Below are positions 17,253 to 25,797 of a DNA stretch of 42,861 nucleotides, piece by piece. The stretch spans positions 1-42,861 of the forward strand of contig DCHW01000024.1 of NCBI GenBank assembly GCA_002314935.1. The letters are read 5' to 3'. The stretch is from Clostridiales bacterium UBA1742. GTDB lineage: Bacteria > Bacillota > Clostridia > TANB77 > CAG-508. Within the stretch, counting starts at the first letter, position 1. Each line of letters begins with the position of its first letter. The notes beneath the pieces were generated by a model. It was not told the DNA's origin and did not search any database. It saw nothing but the letters and a program-made list of their open reading frames with translations. The position numbers and the translations under genes were made by a program.

Positions 17253-20200
17253 ATGTTAGAACTTAAAAATATAAAAAAAGTATATGAAACAGGAGAAGAG
17301 AAGGTAGATGCTTTAAAGGGTGTAAGTATAAAGTTTAGAGAATCTGAATTTGTATCTATACTTGGTCAAAGTGGGTGTGGTAAAACTACTTTATTAAATA
17401 TTATTGGTGGTTTAGATAGATATACTTCAGGAGATTTAATAATAAATGGTAAAACAACTAAAAAATTTAAAGATAGAGATTGGGATGCATATAGAAATTA
17501 TAAAATAGGTTTTGTATTTCAAAGTTATAATTTAATAGGACACCAAACGGTGCTTTCAAATGTTGAACTTGCTTTAACAATAGGTGGAATTTCAAAAAAA
17601 GAAAGAAAAGAAAGAGCAATAAAAGCATTAGAAGAAGTCGGATTAAAAGATCAAATACATAAAAAACCTAATCAATTATCAGGAGGCCAAATGCAAAGAG
17701 TTGCTATTGCAAGAGCTTTAGTAAACAATCCTGATATAATTTTGGCAGATGAACCAACTGGAGCACTTGATACAAAAACTAGTATACAGGTAATGGAAAT
17801 ATTAAAAAAGATTTCAAAAAACAAATTAATTATAATGGTAACACATAATCCAGAACTTGCTGAACAATATTCAAGTAGAATTATAAGGATTTTAGATGGA
17901 GTAATTACAGAAGATACAAATCCTATAAAAGAAAATGAAAATATTGTAAAAAATAAAACAAATAAAATTGGTAAAACTAAAATGAAATTTTGGACTGCAT
18001 TTAGATTAAGTTTAAATAATTTACTTACTAAAAAAGGAAGAACAGTTTTAGTTGCTTTTGCTGGGTCTATTGGAATAATTGGAATTGCATTAATACAATC
18101 AGTTTCTAATGGATTTCAAAATTATGTGGATAGTATACAGGAAGATACATTAACATCATATCCATTAACTATTATGCAAGAATCTACAGATGTTACTTCA
18201 ATGCTGTTATCACTTACATCTGGAGATGGGGAAAATGATAATTCAAATACAGTATCTGAAAAACAATATATTACTGATATGTTATCATCATTAAGTACTA
18301 ATGATTTAAAGAGCTTTAAAAAATATATGGAAGAAAATTATAACGAGATAAATGATGATATTTCAACTATAAAATATTCATATAGTGTTGATCCATTAAT
18401 TTATACTGTTGATGCAACAGGAAAAATTGCAAAACTTAATCCAAGTAATGTATTTACATCTATGATGGGATCATCAAATTTGTTAAGTTCATATTCAGCT
18501 ATGACATCAATATATTCTGAAATGATTGATGATAAAGAAACTTTAAATTCATCTTATGATGTATTAGCAGGACGTTGGCCAGAAAATTATGATGAAATGA
18601 TAATTGTATTATCAGAGCCAAATAGCATTTCTGATTTATTAGTATATTCATTAGGATTAAGAGATACAGAGGAATTAACTGATATGGTAACAAGTATAAT
18701 GAGGGGTGAAGCTGTTGATATTAATAATGAGCCTTTAACTTTTACCTATGAAGATTTAATGAATGTAGAATTAAAATTAATAAGACCAACAGATTTATAT
18801 AAATATAATAGTAAATATGATGTATATGAAGATATGAGCGAGGATAAAGAGTTTTTTCAAAAGTTATATGATAATGCTATATCATTAAAAATTGTTGGTA
18901 TTGTATCTGCAAAAGAAGGTACAACTTCAATGGCTTTAAATCCAGGAGTTGCTTATACTAGCGACTTGATTGATTATATAATTGATTATTCTAAAGATAC
19001 TGAAATGGTAAAAAAACAAATAGAAAATGAAGAAATAGATGTAATTTCAGGTTCAAAATTTGATGATGAAAAAAGTGGATTAGATTTAGATTTTGCAGAT
19101 TTAGTAAGCGTAAATAGTAGTAAACTTCAAAGTGCTTTTAATATAAATATAGATCAAACTTCAATTGAAAAAGAAACACAAAATTATATGAGCGAAATTT
19201 CAGATTCTATAACTACAGATATAACACCTGCTAAAGAGACTTTTTTAAATAATTTAAATACATTTGCAAATGGAATGTTTAATAGTATAACAGAAGAAAT
19301 TACTACAGAAAATATTGATTTAATTGTTACAAATTATTTAGATGAGTATGAGCCATCACAAATAATGAGTGAAATGGAAAATACTTATGTTATACCAAAA
19401 GATACTTTTAAAACCGCATATTCTGGTTTGTTAAAATCATTATTACAAGTATATGTAAGCACAGTATCACCTACAGTGATTCCAGAAGCGGTTCCTACAG
19501 TAATTACAAGTTATACATCAAGTGCACCTATAATTGGTACAGCAGAAACAATGGCTAAAGCAATGACTGAAACTGTTATGAAAAAGAGCATTTTGACTAA
19601 AGTTGGAGAGCTTATGAATAATTTAACAGGAAGTTTTGCTTCAGCATTTAATGTAGATCAAGATAAAATTGCTAGTGCATTTCAATTAAAAATGACAGAG
19701 GAAGAGCTTACAAGAATTATAACTGCAATGATGTCAACAACTGATAATAATGCAAAAACAAATTTAATATCATTAGGATATCAAGATAAAGAAGAACCAA
19801 CATATATATCATTTTACTTTAATAGTTTTGACGGAAAAGAACATTTTATTGATTTTATAGATTCATATAATGAAAAAGTTTTAGCAAATGGAGAAGATGA
19901 TAAAGAAATAAATTATACAGATACAACTGGAATTTTAATGGATTCAGTAAAAACTATAGTAAATGCAGTTACCTATGTTTTAATTGCTTTTGTATCAATT
20001 TCGTTAGTGGTATCATCAATAATGATAGGAATTATAACATATATATCTGTATATGAAAGAACAAAAGAAATTGGAATTTTAAGAGCTATAGGTGCTTCAA
20101 AGCGAAATATTTCTTCGATATTTAATGCAGAAACATTTATAATAGGATTACTTTCAGGATTGTTTGGAATTGGAATAACTTATATATTAATACCAATTAT

Positions 20201-20372
20201 AAATACCATATTACATCATTTTACTGGAAATATTCCATTAAGTGCAGTGTTAAATCCAGATAATGCAATTATATTAGTAGCACTAAGTGTTATATTAACT
20301 TTAATCGGTGGATTAATACCTGCTAGAGCAGCATCGAAGAAGGATCCTGTAATTGCTTTAAGAACAGAATAA
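17253..20372 (+). CDS. ABC transporter, ATPase fused to a MacB/FtsX-type permease
   Basis: A 1039-residue single-chain transporter. Residues about 1-225 are the ATPase: Walker A GQSGCGKTT, signature LSGGQMQR, Walker B IILADEPTGALD, and the switch histidine in MVTHNP. A membrane segment (about 255-280) leads into a large extracytoplasmic domain of about 600 residues rich in S, T, D and E. Three C-terminal membrane segments with the FtsX-family YERTKEIGILRAIGAS motif follow. MacB-type proteins couple ATP hydrolysis to work outside the membrane (export of peptides or lipoproteins, or signalling); the substrate is not evident. The ribosome site is AAGGAGA. The gene for a phosphate transporter follows after 18 nt, so an operon is likely. 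Confidence 0.85.
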   Translation: MLELKNIKKVYETGEEKVDALKGVSIKFRESEFVSILGQSGCGKTTLLNIIGGLDRYTSGDLIINGKTTKKFKDRDWDAYRNYKIGFVFQSYNLIGHQTVLSNVELALTIGGISKKERKERAIKALEEVGLKDQIHKKPNQLSGGQMQRVAIARALVNNPDIILADEPTGALDTKTSIQVMEILKKISKNKLIIMVTHNPELAEQYSSRIIRILDGVITEDTNPIKENENIVKNKTNKIGKTKMKFWTAFRLSLNNLLTKKGRTVLVAFAGSIGIIGIALIQSVSNGFQNYVDSIQEDTLTSYPLTIMQESTDVTSMLLSLTSGDGENDNSNTVSEKQYITDMLSSLSTNDLKSFKKYMEENYNEINDDISTIKYSYSVDPLIYTVDATGKIAKLNPSNVFTSMMGSSNLLSSYSAMTSIYSEMIDDKETLNSSYDVLAGRWPENYDEMIIVLSEPNSISDLLVYSLGLRDTEELTDMVTSIMRGEAVDINNEPLTFTYEDLMNVELKLIRPTDLYKYNSKYDVYEDMSEDKEFFQKLYDNAISLKIVGIVSAKEGTTSMALNPGVAYTSDLIDYIIDYSKDTEMVKKQIENEEIDVISGSKFDDEKSGLDLDFADLVSVNSSKLQSAFNINIDQTSIEKETQNYMSEISDSITTDITPAKETFLNNLNTFANGMFNSITEEITTENIDLIVTNYLDEYEPSQIMSEMENTYVIPKDTFKTAYSGLLKSLLQVYVSTVSPTVIPEAVPTVITSYTSSAPIIGTAETMAKAMTETVMKKSILTKVGELMNNLTGSFASAFNVDQDKIASAFQLKMTEEELTRIITAMMSTTDNNAKTNLISLGYQDKEEPTYISFYFNSFDGKEHFIDFIDSYNEKVLANGEDDKEINYTDTTGILMDSVKTIVNAVTYVLIAFVSISLVVSSIMIGIITYISVYERTKEIGILRAIGASKRNISSIFNAETFIIGLLSGLFGIGITYILIPIINTILHHFTGNIPLSAVLNPDNAIILVALSVILTLIGGLIPARAASKKDPVIALRTE

Positions 20373-20390
20373 TAAAAATACGGAGGAAAA

Positions 20391-21444
20391 ATGAGTATTA
20401 CTTTTTTAGAATATTTAAATAGTGTAATTCATAATCCAGCCTTAATACTAATATCGCTTCTTACATTAGGAGTAGTATTAGTGAATCGGATGGACAGATG
20501 CACCAAATGCAATTGCAACGTGTGTTTCAACTCGTTCGCTATCACCAAAAAAATCAATTATAATGGCTGCAATATTTAATTTTTTAGGAGTTTTTGTAAT
20601 GACAGCTATAAATGCAAATGTTGTTGAGACTATATATAATATGGTGAATTTTGGAAACAATTCAGGACAAGCATTAATAGCGTTAGCTTCAGCTATGTTT
20701 GCAATTGTAGTATGGGCTGTAATGGCATGGTGGTTTGGAATACCAACAAGTGAAAGTCATGCATTAATTGCAGGAATATCTGGTGCAGCAATTTCAATTC
20801 AAGGTGGAATTTCTGGAATAAATGGTTTAGAATGGATGAAGGTTATATATGGATTAGTTTTATCTACCATTTTGGGATTTGGATTGGGATATTTTGTAAC
20901 AAAATTAATTAGAAAGATATGTAAAAACATTCAAAAGCAAAAAACAACTAGATTTTTTAAAAAATCTCAAATAGTTGGTGGAGCAGCAATGGCGTTTATG
21001 CATGGTGCTCAAGATGGACAAAAATTTATGGGGATATTTTTATTAGGAATTGCATTAGCAAAAGGAAATACAGAAGTAATAAATTTTACAATTCCATTAT
21101 GGCTAATTATATTATGTTCTGCAACTATGACTTTAGGTACATCAATAGGTGGATATAGAATAATAAAAAAAGTTGGTATGGGAATGGTAAAAATGGAAGC
21201 TTATGAAGGAAGTGCAGCAGATATTGCAGGTGCAATATGTTTACTTGGATCTACAACTTTAGGATTACCAGTTAGTACAACACATACAAAAACAACAGCA
21301 ATTATGGGAGTTGGGGCTGCGAAGCGACTTTCAAACGTAAATTGGAAAGTTGTTAAAGAAATGGCTCTTGCATGGATATTAACATTTCCAGGATGTGGAT
21401 TACTAGGATATATTGCTACATATGTTTTTACAAAAATATTTTAG
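20391..21444 (+). CDS. pit: PiT-family inorganic phosphate transporter, read through a +1 frameshift
   Basis: A low-affinity phosphate permease (cation symport). The N-terminal membrane helix ends at an in-frame CGG (codon 33). With a +1 shift the sequence continues as VN-GWTDAPNAIATCVSTR, the PiT signature (G-x-x-D-x-x-NA), and on through about nine further helices with a second signature copy around GLPVSTTHTKTTAIMGVG. The joined product is 350 residues, normal for the family. The zero frame gives only 62 residues. CGGAGG precedes the ATG. It is followed by its usual DUF47/PhoU-like partner and preceded by the ABC transporter, probably in one operon. Confidence 0.9.
20487..20489 (+). other. 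+1 frameshift site at an in-frame CGG codon (pit)
   Basis: The zero frame reads TTA GTG AAT CGG ATG GAC and stops at 20577-20579. Skipping the C at 20487 gives AAT GGA TGG ACA GAT GCA CCA AAT GCA, which is the conserved N-G-x-x-D-x-x-N-A signature of PiT transporters. Confidence 0.9.
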
Positions 21445-21460
21445 ATAAAGGATGATTTAT

Positions 21461-22087
21461 ATGAAAAAGAAAGAAGTTTTAAATTATTTTGATGAACTAG
21501 CTGAATCAGTAGTTCTTTCAAAAGAATGTGCAATAAAACTAAAAAATTTTATTTTAAATTTTGATAGAAATAAAATGCAAGAAGTAAAGCAAGAAATACA
21601 TGAAATAGAGAACATAGCAGACAAAAGATTACAAAAAATAAAAGAATACTTAATAAAAGATTTTCTACCACCAATTGATAGGGAAGATATTTTATTTACT
21701 GCGCACAGAATAGATGATTTAGTTGATGGAATAGATGAAATAGTTATAAATATGAGTATACTTAATATTAACAATATAGAAAATAATATGATTAAATCAA
21801 TAGATTTATTAATAGAATCAACCGAAATGGTACATGAATTAGTTTTAAAACTTAAAAATCTAAAAAAAGTTGAAGAAATAGAACAGAAAATAATAGAGGT
21901 AAATCATATAGAAGAACTTGGGGATGAATTATATGAAAAATCAATAATGCAACTTTACAAAAACGAAAAGCAAGATGCAATTCATATTCAAAAATGGACA
22001 AAAATTTATGAAATAATAGAAAATTATTTTGATAACTGTGAAAAAATAGCTGATGGAATAGAAGGTATATTAATGAAAAATAGTTAA
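21461..22087 (+). CDS. DUF47 family (PhoU-like) protein, partner of the PiT transporter
   Basis: A 208-residue all-helical cytoplasmic protein of the DUF47/PhoU-like family (TIGR00153 type), which is typically encoded next to PiT transporters and thought to regulate them. Features are a run of amphipathic helices, acidic metal-binding-type motifs (HEIENIADK, HRIDDLVDGIDE) and NYFDNCEKIADGIEGI at the C-terminus. The ATG at 21461, with AAAGGA about 9 nt upstream, is preferred over 21452, which overlaps that site. It lies 16 nt after pit. Confidence 0.88.
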   Translation: MKKKEVLNYFDELAESVVLSKECAIKLKNFILNFDRNKMQEVKQEIHEIENIADKRLQKIKEYLIKDFLPPIDREDILFTAHRIDDLVDGIDEIVINMSILNINNIENNMIKSIDLLIESTEMVHELVLKLKNLKKVEEIEQKIIEVNHIEELGDELYEKSIMQLYKNEKQDAIHIQKWTKIYEIIENYFDNCEKIADGIEGILMKNS

Positions 22088-22112
22088 AAAAATTAAAACT
22101 AAACTATGTAGT

Positions 22113-22143
22113 AGTCATTGAGTAACATCAATGACTTTTTTTA
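22113..22143 (+). terminator. Terminator of the ABC-pit-DUF47 operon
   Basis: AGTCATTGA and TCAATGACT flank a 6-nt loop and are followed by a run of seven or more T residues. Confidence 0.88.
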
Positions 22144-22748
22144 TGCCAGAAATATTTTTACAAATTTTATTCTATATGCTAGGTAAAAAATGGAGGAGAT
22201 AAAATATAAGAAAAGTGTTGTTTTTTGTAATTTCTTTGTATAAAATAATAATTAGGAGTATATTTTGGATTTTAGCACAAAAAGAAACAAAAGAAAAATG
22301 GAGTGAAATTAAATGACAGTTAAAACCATTGGGGCTGTAACACACACACACAATACAATTTAATAAATATAAAAAAGAATAAATGTAAACACTATATTTA
22401 TGTATTTTTTGCGTATACAAAAAATATGTAAATATGGTGTTTTTGTTATTTATAAAGAAACGCATAAATATTAAAATATTATTTTTTTAAATAAAATGTT
22501 CCCAAGGCATATTTTAAATTTTTAATAATGTTTTTTGTAAACCTTGGTGTCGCAATCATCAAAACAAGATTAAATATGATGAATGCTCCAAATTGTACTC
22601 CGCTACGCTTTGTTTGGTCGCTTACGCGGTTTACTAAAAATATTATTAAAAATCGTAGGGGCGATTTTAATCGCCCGAAAAATATAAAATTGTTATTAAT
22701 TTTTATGTTAAAAACATAGATAAAATAAAAAAGGAGGGGTTTCAAAAA
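22144..22748. other. 605-nt intergenic stretch with a degenerate REP-like region
   Basis: No convincing gene. Visible items are a GGAGGAG site near 22192 with no good start codon at the right distance, a possible 33-codon GTG-initiated ORF (about 22216-22317) whose ribosome site is too far away, a short CA repeat near 22342, a GC-richer decayed segment (about 22595-22635) and a REP-like palindrome at 22655-22678. AAGGAGGGG at 22730-22738 is the ribosome site of the next gene. It reads as an accessory junction carrying small repeats. Confidence 0.6.
22655..22678. repeat. REP-like palindrome, copy 1
   Basis: GGGCGATT-TT-AATCGCCC inside a 24-nt unit that matches the unit at 38175-38198 at 23 of 24 positions. 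It is GC-rich against an AT-rich background and lies just upstream of the cysteine-rich gene. Confidence 0.8.
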
Positions 22749-24011
22749 ATGAAACAAAAAACAAACGAAAAAGGTATAACACTAATAGCATTAATAATAA
22801 CAATAATAGTAATGTTAATATTAGTAACAATTACCGTAACAATTGCAATGGAGGGAGGTATATTTACTAAAGCAAAAGAAGCAGCAAAACAATCACAAAT
22901 AAAAGCAGATGAAGAAACATTAAGCTCAATAGTAGCAAGTGCATACGATAGTATTACAGGAGAAATAAAATATGCTGATTTAAAAAGTGCATTAGTAGAC
23001 AAAAAATGGAGTATAGATAGCCAAGAAAGTGATGAAACATGGACATGTATAAGTCCAAAAGAAAACAAATTTACAGTAACTAAAAAAGGAAAAATAACAT
23101 ATGTAGAAAACACAGAAACCAGAAAAGATGAAGAAGAAAAAATAACTCCAGGTGCAACATTCAACGATGATGCTTATGGCAACGCCGATGGTATTACCGG
23201 TGATGTTACATTAACTTGGGATGAATTAAAACTTGCAGCAAACGGCACTACGTATGGTTATGATGCTTCTGCCATTTCCGATATAATGATTGGTCCAAAC
23301 GCATTTTGCATTGATTACTTAAACTTTTATGCAAGTTTAATAAGTATAACAATCCCAGACAGTGTAAAGACTATTGGTGGTAATGCTTTTCTGCGTTGCA
23401 TTGGATTAACGAGCATAACAATCGGAAACAGTGTGGAAAGTATTGGTGATAATGCGTTTGGAGAATGTACCGGCATAATGAGTGTATCAATAGGAAATAG
23501 TGTAGAAAGAATTGGTAATAATGCATTTGAAGGTTGCGACAATTTAACAAGCGTAACATACAAAAGCACAGAATATACAAGCGTTTCAGCTTTAACAACG
23601 GCATTAAAAAACAACGGTGTTACAGCTGGCAAATTGGCATTTGACGCCTGCGGTATTGATGATGAATCATACTGTTGTGGCTGTTGTAACCCGGATGAAC
23701 GTTGCTACTGTTACGAAGGCTGTTGTGATAGTTGTGGTGTGTGGTATTGCTCTGAACATGGTTACTGTGATTGTGAAGAACCATATTGTTGTGGTGGTTG
23801 TAACCCGGATGAAGATTGCGTCTGTCACGAAGAATATTGTGATAGTTGTGGAAACTGGTATTGCTCTGCACATAGTTGCTGTGGTTGTGGAGAACCATAT
23901 TGTTGTGGCTGTTGTGACCCGGATGAAGCTTGCGACTGTTGCGATGACTATTGTGATATTTGCGAGACCGATTATTGTTCAACACATAGTTGCTGTAATT
24001 GTGAAGAATAA
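22749..24011 (+). CDS. Pilin-like secreted protein with leucine-rich repeats and a cysteine-rich C-terminal triplication
   Basis: No overall homologue recognised. The N-terminus has a type IV prepilin-like signal: KG followed by ITLIALIITIIVMLILVTIT (G-I instead of G-F cleavage, with no glutamate at +5). A linker rich in E, K and T runs to about residue 140. Residues about 175-285 contain BspA-type leucine-rich repeats (IGGNAFLRC, IGDNAFGEC, IGNNAFEGC at about 23-residue steps). Residues 306-419 are three tandem 38-residue repeats with 11-13 cysteines each. From about 23160 onward base composition and codon use are visibly more GC-rich (GCC, ACC, CCG, TGC) than in the neighbouring genes, suggesting the C-terminal part was acquired. 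Likely exposed on the cell surface. Ribosome site GGAGGGG. Confidence 0.7.
   Translation: MKQKTNEKGITLIALIITIIVMLILVTITVTIAMEGGIFTKAKEAAKQSQIKADEETLSSIVASAYDSITGEIKYADLKSALVDKKWSIDSQESDETWTCISPKENKFTVTKKGKITYVENTETRKDEEEKITPGATFNDDAYGNADGITGDVTLTWDELKLAANGTTYGYDASAISDIMIGPNAFCIDYLNFYASLISITIPDSVKTIGGNAFLRCIGLTSITIGNSVESIGDNAFGECTGIMSVSIGNSVERIGNNAFEGCDNLTSVTYKSTEYTSVSALTTALKNNGVTAGKLAFDACGIDDESYCCGCCNPDERCYCYEGCCDSCGVWYCSEHGYCDCEEPYCCGGCNPDEDCVCHEEYCDSCGNWYCSAHSCCGCGEPYCCGCCDPDEACDCCDDYCDICETDYCSTHSCCNCEE
23664..24005 (+). repeat. Three tandem 114-nt repeats encoding cysteine-rich 38-residue units
   Basis: Residues 306-343, 344-381 and 382-419. Each follows E-x-Y-C-C-G-x-C-[ND]-P-D-E-x-C-x-C, then C-D-x-C-x-x-x-Y-C-S-x-H and C-x-C. 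In all, 36 cysteines and three conserved histidines occur in 114 residues. The CxxC...CxxH spacing suggests zinc or other metal binding, or a dense disulphide knot; this is inferred from pattern only. Confidence 0.85.
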
Positions 24012-24102
24012 AAAAGCATAAATAATAAATTATTTTAAAACTCATAATACAACCTTCATACGAATATTATTAAACAAATGTATTCGTATGGGGGTTTTCT
24101 TT

Positions 24103-24363
24103 ATGCATGGAATATCAATAGAAGAACGTGCTGTGATTTTAGCACAGTATATAATAGATACAGGAGATACGGTAAGAGGTACTGCTAAAAAATTTGGAAT
24201 TTCAAAAAGTACAGTACACAAAGATGTTAGTGATAGATTAATTCATATTAATAAAGTACTTGCTTTAGAAGTAAGAAAAATTCTTGATGAAAATAAAGCA
24301 GAAAGACATATTAGGGGTGGAATGGCAACTAAATTAAAATATAGTAAAGAAAAAATTTCATAA
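24103..24363 (+). CDS. spoIIID: Sporulation transcription factor SpoIIID
   Basis: A small HTH regulator of mother-cell gene expression during sporulation. Family signatures are MHGISIEERAVILAQYI, the recognition region KKFGISKSTVHKDVSDRL and the tail RHIRGGMATKLKYSKEKI, all close to Bacillus SpoIIID; 86 residues. The start at 24103 (MHG) follows GGGGG by 8 nt and matches the family N-terminus; an in-frame ATG at 24088 overlaps that site. An inverted repeat (CATACGAATA at 24057-24066 and TATTCGTATG at 24081-24090) lies just upstream; its left arm resembles a sigma-E -10 (CATAC-rich), but no good -35 was seen. Confidence 0.95.
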   Translation: MHGISIEERAVILAQYIIDTGDTVRGTAKKFGISKSTVHKDVSDRLIHINKVLALEVRKILDENKAERHIRGGMATKLKYSKEKIS

Positions 24364-24372
24364 AATAATTTT

Positions 24373-24401
24373 CACAACATCTCAAAATTCGACATAAAAT
24401 A
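24373..24401 (+). promoter_or_regulatory. Candidate sigma-K promoter of yabG
   Basis: CAC at 24373-24375, 17 nt, then CATAAAATA (24393-24401), which fits the sigma-K pattern (-35 AC, -10 CATAnnnTA). yabG is sigma-K-dependent in Bacillus subtilis, which agrees. Confidence 0.6.
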
Positions 24402-24431
24402 TAGTAGCCTATTTGTTTTGAGGTGAATTTT

Positions 24432-25250
24432 ATGAAAATAAAAAAAGGAGACATAGTTGGAAGAATTTCTTATAAAAAAGATATTTTATTTATTGTAGAT
24501 AGATTAATTAATGTTCCCAAAACAGAAGAGATAGCTATTTTAAAAGGATTAACTTCAAGAATAGAAGCAGATAGTTATATTAGCGATTTGGAAGTAATTG
24601 ATAAGAAAATTGTAGAACAGGAAATAGAAAATTGTCAAAAGGTTATATTGAATAGAATAGAATATTCAAAGGAAGTGTTTAATAGTAATTTTTTTAAAAG
24701 ACAAAAAATTTATACAGGTAAAATTTTGCATTTGGATGGTGATAGAAAATATACAGAAAAATCTATACAGTATTATAACAAGCTTAATTTAAATGCAGTA
24801 GTAAAAAATATAGCAGAAAGTAGACAGGAAAATGTAGTTATACCTTTGTTAAATAAATATAATCCAGATATTTTAATAATTACAGGACATGATGCCATGA
24901 TTAAAAGAGGTAATAATTATCATAATATATATAATTATAGAAATTCAAGATATTTTATAAATACTGTAAGAGAAGCTAGAAAATGGGGAAGAAATTCTGA
25001 AAAATTAGTAATATTTGCAGGAGCATGTCAAAGTTATTTTGAAGGAATTATGAATGCAGGTGCTGATTTTGCATCATCACCTGGAAGAATATTAATAGAT
25101 TTTATTGATCCATTAATTGTTGCAGAAAAAATTGCAACAACATATAGTTACCAAATAGTAAGCAATTATGAAATTGCTAAGGATATAAGAGAGGGATTAA
25201 ATGGAATAAACGGTATTGGAGCCAGAGGAAAAAAGAGAATAATTGCTTAA
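24432..25250 (+). CDS. yabG: Sporulation-specific protease YabG
   Basis: YabG is a mother-cell cysteine-type protease that processes spore coat and related proteins after sigma-K activation. The N-terminus MKIKKGDIVGRISYKKDILF, the central ILHLDGDRKY, DILIITGHDAM and LVIFAGACQSYFEGIMNAGA (with the C and H candidates for catalysis) are characteristic; 272 residues. The ATG at 24432 is preferred, with GAGGTGA 6 nt upstream, over a GTG at 24423 inside that site. The order spoIIID-yabG-veg is partly conserved in spore formers (yabG-veg). Confidence 0.93.
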   Translation: MKIKKGDIVGRISYKKDILFIVDRLINVPKTEEIAILKGLTSRIEADSYISDLEVIDKKIVEQEIENCQKVILNRIEYSKEVFNSNFFKRQKIYTGKILHLDGDRKYTEKSIQYYNKLNLNAVVKNIAESRQENVVIPLLNKYNPDILIITGHDAMIKRGNNYHNIYNYRNSRYFINTVREARKWGRNSEKLVIFAGACQSYFEGIMNAGADFASSPGRILIDFIDPLIVAEKIATTYSYQIVSNYEIAKDIREGLNGINGIGARGKKRIIA

Positions 25251-25358
25251 GAAATATTTTTGAAACAATATTGTAATACAAATGTAATAATGTAATAAAA
25301 AAACTATGCACCACTACAACGTCAACAGGTTCAATGATTTGAGACAAAGCTTCTTTTT

Positions 25359-25387
25359 TTGACATTTTTCATGCACGATGTTATAAT
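25359..25387 (+). promoter_or_regulatory. Perfect-consensus sigma-A promoter of veg
   Basis: TTGACA (25359-25364), a 17-nt spacer, then TATAAT (25382-25387). This agrees with the known very strong veg promoter of Bacillus. Confidence 0.9.
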
Positions 25388-25410
25388 TCTAATCAATTCA
25401 AGGAGCAAAG

Positions 25411-25695
25411 GTGAGTGATTGTATGATACTCAAAAATGACATCTCTAGTATTAAAACAGAGATTGGAGAAAAAATTGGACAAAAGATAATTGTAAAAGGA
25501 TCACTTGGGAGAAATAAACCTTTTGAAGAACAAGCAGTAATAAAAGAGACATATCCCAATATTTTTGTAGTTAATTACGAAGAAAATAATACAAATGTAA
25601 GCTACAGATATACGGATATATTAACAAGAGATTTAGAGGTTTCAGTATTTGATGGAGAAGGGTATTGCCCTTTAATACCACCAATAGGAAAGTAA
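25411..25695 (+). CDS. veg: Veg protein
   Basis: A small, highly expressed protein of Firmicutes; in Bacillus subtilis it stimulates biofilm gene expression, while its role in Clostridia is unclear. Matching features are the N-terminal helix (SSIKTEIGEKIGQKI), the SH3-like core (ETYPNIFVVNYEE, VSYRYTDIL) and 94 residues at most. Two starts are possible: GTG at 25411 (GGAG 5-6 nt upstream) or ATG at 25423 (AGGTGA 8 nt upstream). It lies after yabG as in Bacillus. Confidence 0.9.
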   Translation: MSDCMILKNDISSIKTEIGEKIGQKIIVKGSLGRNKPFEEQAVIKETYPNIFVVNYEENNTNVSYRYTDILTRDLEVSVFDGEGYCPLIPPIGK

Positions 25696-25717
25696 TTTTA
25701 AAATAAAAATTTAATTG

Positions 25718-25749
25718 AAAAATTCCTAAAATTTTAGGAATTTTTTTTT
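25718..25749 (+). terminator. Terminator of veg
   Basis: AATTCCTAAAA and TTTTAGGAATT form a perfect palindrome (25721-25742) followed by a T-run. Confidence 0.85.
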
Positions 25750-25797
25750 ATGCTGTTAATATAATATAATTATAAAACTTTTGAGGAGGGATAGAAT

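Noticed and set aside
22528..22757. Short ORFs on both strands in the gap before the cysteine-rich gene
   Set aside because: They overlap the REP-like palindrome, lack usable ribosome sites and show no recognisable protein pattern.
23664..24005. Tandem 114-nt repeats as a CRISPR array
   Set aside because: The units are in-frame coding repeats of 38 residues with no spacer pattern and no cas genes nearby.
23327..24045. Long ORFs in other frames across the cysteine-rich repeat region
   Set aside because: They are by-products of the repetitive, stop-poor TGT/TGC-rich sequence; the frame from 22749 has the signal peptide, ribosome site and patterned repeats.
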